Both the position numbers and the translations under genes were made by a program. Positions 6,964-9,499 of a stretch of 9,499 nt of DNA are shown here, one piece after another. The stretch lies in assembly GCA_003485715.1 (NCBI GenBank), contig DNIF01000160.1, forward strand, positions 1 to 9,499, given 5' to 3'. Positions within the stretch are counted from its first letter, which is position 1; the number at the start of each line of letters is the position of its first letter. Below the pieces are notes generated by a model. The model did not search any database and was not told the origin of the DNA. It saw only the letters and a list, made by a program, of their open reading frames with translations. The DNA comes from Gammaproteobacteria bacterium. GTDB taxonomy: Bacteria; Pseudomonadota; Gammaproteobacteria; UBA7966.

Positions 6964-7549
6964 GACGGGCCGCCAGGGCATGGGACAGCGTGCTGCCGTC
7001 CACGTAATCGAGTTCACCGCCGAGCGGGACGCCGTAGGCGATGCGGGTGGCGCGGATGCCGCGCCGGCGTGCCATCTCGGCCACGTAGTGGGCCGTCGCC
7101 TCACCTTCCAGCGTGGTGCCGGTAGCCAGGATCACCTCGTTCACCTCGCCGCTGTCCAGGCGCAGGGCCAGATGGTCCATGCCCAGTTCCTCCGGACCGA
7201 TGCCGTCCAGCGGCGACAACCGCCCGGACAGCACGAAATAGGTGCCCCGATAATCGGCCGAACGCTCGATGGAGAGCTGATCGGCCAAGCCCTCCACCAC
7301 ACAGAGCTGGCCACGGTTGCGGCGTGCATCGGCGCAGAGGGCGCACTGGGTGGTCTCGGCGAGCCCGCGGCAGTCGCGGCACTGACCGACCACATCGAGG
7401 GCCCGGCGCAGGGCCTCGACCAGACGCACCGCCCCGGCGCGATCCCGCTGTAACAGGTACAGGGCCATGCGCTGGGCCGATTTCGGCCCGACACCGGGCA
7501 GGCAGCGCAAGGCGTCCAGCAACTGGGCGAAGGCGTCAGCGTTGCTCAT
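6947..7549 (-). CDS. recR: Recombination mediator protein RecR
   Basis: RecR forms a ring that, with RecO and RecF, loads RecA on SSB-coated single-stranded gaps. The protein has 200 residues (E. coli 201). It shows a helix-hairpin-helix at the N-terminus (LPGVGPKSAQRMALYLL, 17-33) and a four-cysteine zinc site (Cys57, Cys60, Cys69, Cys72). A Toprim domain begins at about residue 80 (LCVVEGLADQLSIER, with LSGRLSPLDGIGP further on). The C-terminus is conserved (AYGVPLGGELDYVDGSTLSHAL). The ATG at 7549-7547 lacks a strong Shine-Dalgarno sequence and lies 62 bases after the ybaB stop. The dnaX-ybaB-recR order is widespread in bacteria and supports the call. The TGA stop at 6949-6947 shares its A with an ATG (TGATG). 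Confidence 0.98.
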   Translation of the reverse strand: MSNADAFAQLLDALRCLPGVGPKSAQRMALYLLQRDRAGAVRLVEALRRALDVVGQCRDCRGLAETTQCALCADARRNRGQLCVVEGLADQLSIERSADYRGTYFVLSGRLSPLDGIGPEELGMDHLALRLDSGEVNEVILATGTTLEGEATAHYVAEMARRRGIRATRIAYGVPLGGELDYVDGSTLSHALAARRDYVD

Positions 7550-7611
7550 CGGGACTCGCTGGGGTCGGGGTCAGGCCACGGGGCGTGCGCGCGCTACGGC
7601 ACAGCCGGGCC

Positions 7612-7935
7612 TCAGAACGGCAGCTTCATCCCGGGCGGCAGCGGCATGCCGGCAGTCACCGACGCCAGACGCTGCCGGGAGGTCTCTTCCACCCGCCGCA
7701 CGGCATCGTTCATGGCGGCGGCGACGAGGTCCTCGATCATGTCGCGATCGTCCTCGAACAGGGAGGGATCGATGCTGACGCGCCGGACCTCGTGCTTGCA
7801 GGTCATGGTGACCTTGACCAGACCGGCACCGGCGGCCCCTTCGACCTCGAGCTTCGCGAGTTCGGCCTGGGCACGCTCCAGATCGGCTTGCATCTGCTGG
7901 GCCTGTTTCATCAGACGAGAGAGATCGGGTTTCAT
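7612..7935 (-). CDS. ybaB: Nucleoid-associated protein YbaB/EbfC
   Basis: YbaB/EbfC is a small dimeric DNA-binding protein that acts on the nucleoid; in some bacteria it regulates transcription. The protein has 107 residues (E. coli 109). It has the family's amphipathic, Gln-rich N-terminal helix (LMKQAQQMQADLERAQAELAK, 8-28, likely coiled coil), the strand VKVTMTCKHEVRRVSIDPSLF (40-60), a second long helix (about 61-90) and the ending GMPLPPGMKLPF typical of the family. The ATG at 7935-7933 fits the family N-terminus. The best ribosome-like sequence, AAGGAG, sits 12 bases upstream, unusually far. The 139-base gap after dnaX holds no SRP-RNA-like signature and no clear promoter. YbaB sits between dnaX and recR as in E. 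coli. Confidence 0.97.
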   Translation of the reverse strand: MKPDLSRLMKQAQQMQADLERAQAELAKLEVEGAAGAGLVKVTMTCKHEVRRVSIDPSLFEDDRDMIEDLVAAAMNDAVRRVEETSRQRLASVTAGMPLPPGMKLPF

Positions 7936-8074
7936 GGGGCGCGGGGGCTCCTTCAAGAAAAGAATGCTGCGGCTTTGGACGGCCGCGCGATGCGGCGAGC
8001 ATGCCGGGGACGCGGCCCACAGGGTAGCGCAGGCCGGGGTCGGGGATCCGTTTCGCGACGCACTCGTTCCAGCC

Positions 8075-9499
8075 TCAGGCCGCGCCCTGACGCGGGGCGA
8101 CGGGGCGAATCGGTAGCGCTGAGGCATCGGCCACCGGCTCCGTCAGGCGGATGTCGTCCGGAGTGATCTCGAACAGGCCCTCGATCTCCTGGATGAAGGG
8201 GTAGGCAGCCATGCGCGCGCGCGCGGCCGCGATGCGTGCGGCCTGTTCGCGGCGTCGCCGCTCGTGGGCCGATTCACCCGCCGGCAAGGCATCGATATCC
8301 ACGACATCGATGGCGAGGGTCACGTCCTCGCCGAGCACCGGCCCGATGGCCGCCGCCAGTGCCTGCTGCGCACGTGGGGAGACGAGCTGTGCCTGACTGC
8401 GCGGCAGACTGAGCGTGAGCGTGCCCGCAGCAAAGCCGGCAAGACGGGTGTTCAGGGCCAGCTCCCGCGTGAAACCCGTGACCGGCAGGCGCCCGGCAAG
8501 CGCAGGCCAGTCGAAGCCCTCCGGGGCCTCCGCCGCAGGGATGGATGCCGTGGGGGCGGGAGTCGGCGCTGACGGGGTGAGCGGTTCAGGGGTAGGCGCT
8601 GACGGTGTGGGTGTCACAGGGGTGGGTGCCACGACGGCTGTGGCGACGGCCTCCGGCACCACCGCTTGGCTGGTGGTCGGCGACGACGGGGCCGAGGCAG
8701 TCTCACTCTGTGCCCGTGGTGCTGCCGGCCCCCGCTTGTCGGCAGCGGGAGTGGGCCGTTGCGCAGGGCCACCGGGGCGCGCACCGGCTGCGTCCCGACC
8801 TTGCGCCGGAGTGCCACCCTCACCGCCCGCGGGCTGGAAGGCCAGCATGCGCAAGAGCGTCATCTCGAAACCGGCGCGCGGATCCGGGGCCACGGTCAGA
8901 TCACGCCGCCCTTGCAGACCGATCTGGTAGTGGAGCTGCACGGCCTCGGGCGAGCAGTGCTCGCCGAGCAGGGCAAGGGCGGCGTCGATGTCGCCATCGG
9001 CCTGCGCCGGGGCCAGTTGCAGCACGGCGATCCGCTGCAGGGCACGCAGGAACTCGACCAGCAGGCCCTCGAAGTCGTCCACCCCGCCTTGCAGTTCGGC
9101 CACCTCGGCGACCCAGCCGAGCAGGCCGTCCGCATCGCCCGCTACCAACCGCTGCAGTCCGCGCACTACCTGGCCCCGGTCGATGACCCCGAGCATCGCC
9201 GCCACCGCCAGCGCCTGCACGGAGCCGCCGCCGTGCACCACCGCCTGATCGAGCAGCGACAGCGCGTCGCGCACCGAGCCGGCTGCGGCCTCCGCGAGCA
9301 GGCGGCAGGCCTCCGGCTCGAAGGGGATGTCCTCGCTGGTCAGCACCCGGGCCAGGTGCGCAGCGATGGGCTCCACGCCCAGGTGCTTCAGCGTGAACTG
9401 CAGGCAGCGCGACAGCACCGTGATCGGCAGCTTGCGGGCCTCGGTGGTCGCGAGCAGGAATTTGACGTGCGGCGGCGGCTCCTCCAGGGTCTTCAACAG
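8075..9499 (-). CDS. dnaX: DNA polymerase III subunit tau DnaX, C-terminal 474 residues (5' end beyond the window)
   Basis: DnaX is the motor of the clamp loader and ties it to the polymerase core and DnaB. The first roughly 140 residues, including Walker A and the zinc module, lie outside the window. Visible parts are LLKTLEEPPPHVKFLLATT with sensor I, the arginine finger in LSRC (Arg31 of the fragment), sensor II in GSVRDALSLLDQA (Arg77), and the collar domain up to FEMTLLRMLAFQP (about 211-222). A Pro/Ala/Thr linker follows (about 224-326) with a 10-residue repeat (TPSAPTPEPL, TPSAPTPAPT). The C-terminal polymerase-binding region of tau begins at WPALAGRLPV. With the missing part the protein would be about 615 residues, close to E. 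coli tau (643). No A-run slippery sequence of the E. coli tau/gamma type is present, so a frameshift-made gamma is not evident. The stop is TGA at 8077-8075. Confidence 0.97.
   Translation of the reverse strand: MLKTLEEPPPHVKFLLATTEARKLPITVLSRCLQFTLKHLGVEPIAAHLARVLTSEDIPFEPEACRLLAEAAAGSVRDALSLLDQAVVHGGGSVQALAVAAMLGVIDRGQVVRGLQRLVAGDADGLLGWVAEVAELQGGVDDFEGLLVEFLRALQRIAVLQLAPAQADGDIDAALALLGEHCSPEAVQLHYQIGLQGRRDLTVAPDPRAGFEMTLLRMLAFQPAGGEGGTPAQGRDAAGARPGGPAQRPTPAADKRGPAAPRAQSETASAPSSPTTSQAVVPEAVATAVVAPTPVTPTPSAPTPEPLTPSAPTPAPTASIPAAEAPEGFDWPALAGRLPVTGFTRELALNTRLAGFAAGTLTLSLPRSQAQLVSPRAQQALAAAIGPVLGEDVTLAIDVVDIDALPAGESAHERRRREQAARIAAARARMAAYPFIQEIEGLFEITPDDIRLTEPVADASALPIRPVAPRQGAA
8565..8605 (+). 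repeat. 30-base-period direct repeat inside the dnaX linker
   Basis: The 11-mer GGCGCTGACGG occurs at 8565-8575 and again at 8595-8605, exactly 30 bases apart, with further similarity around it. It encodes the two TPSAPTP units of the tau linker. The period is a multiple of three, so copy-number change would keep the frame and only alter linker length. Coordinates are on the + strand; the coding strand is minus. Confidence 0.6.

Noticed and set aside
7936..8074. Possible SRP RNA (ffs) or promoter in the dnaX-ybaB gap, because ffs lies near dnaX in some gammaproteobacteria
   Set aside because: The conserved SRP tip sequence (GGTCAGG..GGAAGG.AGCAGCC type) is absent. A TACCCT hexamer has no convincing -35 partner.
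1..9499. Defence system, CRISPR array, prophage or mobile element
   Set aside because: All ten genes are recognisable core genes or a small cytochrome. No transposase, integrase, spaced direct-repeat array or composition break other than the short AT-rich gap is visible.

Overview
The window is GC-rich, densely packed bacterial chromosome. All ten genes I can support lie on the minus strand, so transcription runs from position 9499 towards position 1. The gene set and the closeness of the proteins to Escherichia coli homologues (remembered, not searched) point to a gammaproteobacterium. The high GC, the small periplasmic c-type cytochrome and a MutL of the MutH-partner type would fit the Chromatiales/Ectothiorhodospiraceae area, but that placement is inference.

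Layout in transcription order: dnaX (5' part outside the window, 9499-8075), a 139-base gap, ybaB (7935-7612), recR (7549-6947), a small c-type cytochrome overlapping or abutting recR (about 6963-6685), a 120-base gap with a palindromic motif, orn (6564-6001), nnr (5983-4469), tsaE (4472-3963), a 243-base gap that is locally AT-rich and may hold a promoter, amiB (3719-2349), mutL (about 2352-493) and miaA (496 to the window edge, 3' part missing).

Two well-known blocks are joined here. dnaX-ybaB-recR is a replication and recombinational-repair cluster. orn-nnr-tsaE-amiB-mutL-miaA matches the E. coli order orn...yjeF-yjeE-amiB-mutL-miaA. In E. coli the two blocks are far apart, and the queG gene that accompanies nnr there is absent from the orn-nnr gap. 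The genes cover replication-clamp loading, RecFOR recombination, mismatch repair, turnover of oligoribonucleotides, repair of damaged NAD(P)H, two tRNA modifications (t6A through TsaE, i6A through MiaA) and septal peptidoglycan hydrolysis through AmiB.

Translational coupling is a theme. nnr/tsaE overlap as ATGA and mutL/miaA as GTGA. amiB/mutL seems to follow the same pattern with CTGA, because mutL has no ATG, GTG or TTG codon upstream of its essential N-terminal motif. recR ends in TGATG, but that ATG opens the wrong frame for the cytochrome. I see no tRNA, rRNA, CRISPR array, insertion sequence or convincing intrinsic terminator. No stretch of 300 bases lacks a gene. The content is housekeeping; the points worth checking are the odd start sites, the small cytochrome, and a few domain-level departures from E. 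coli.
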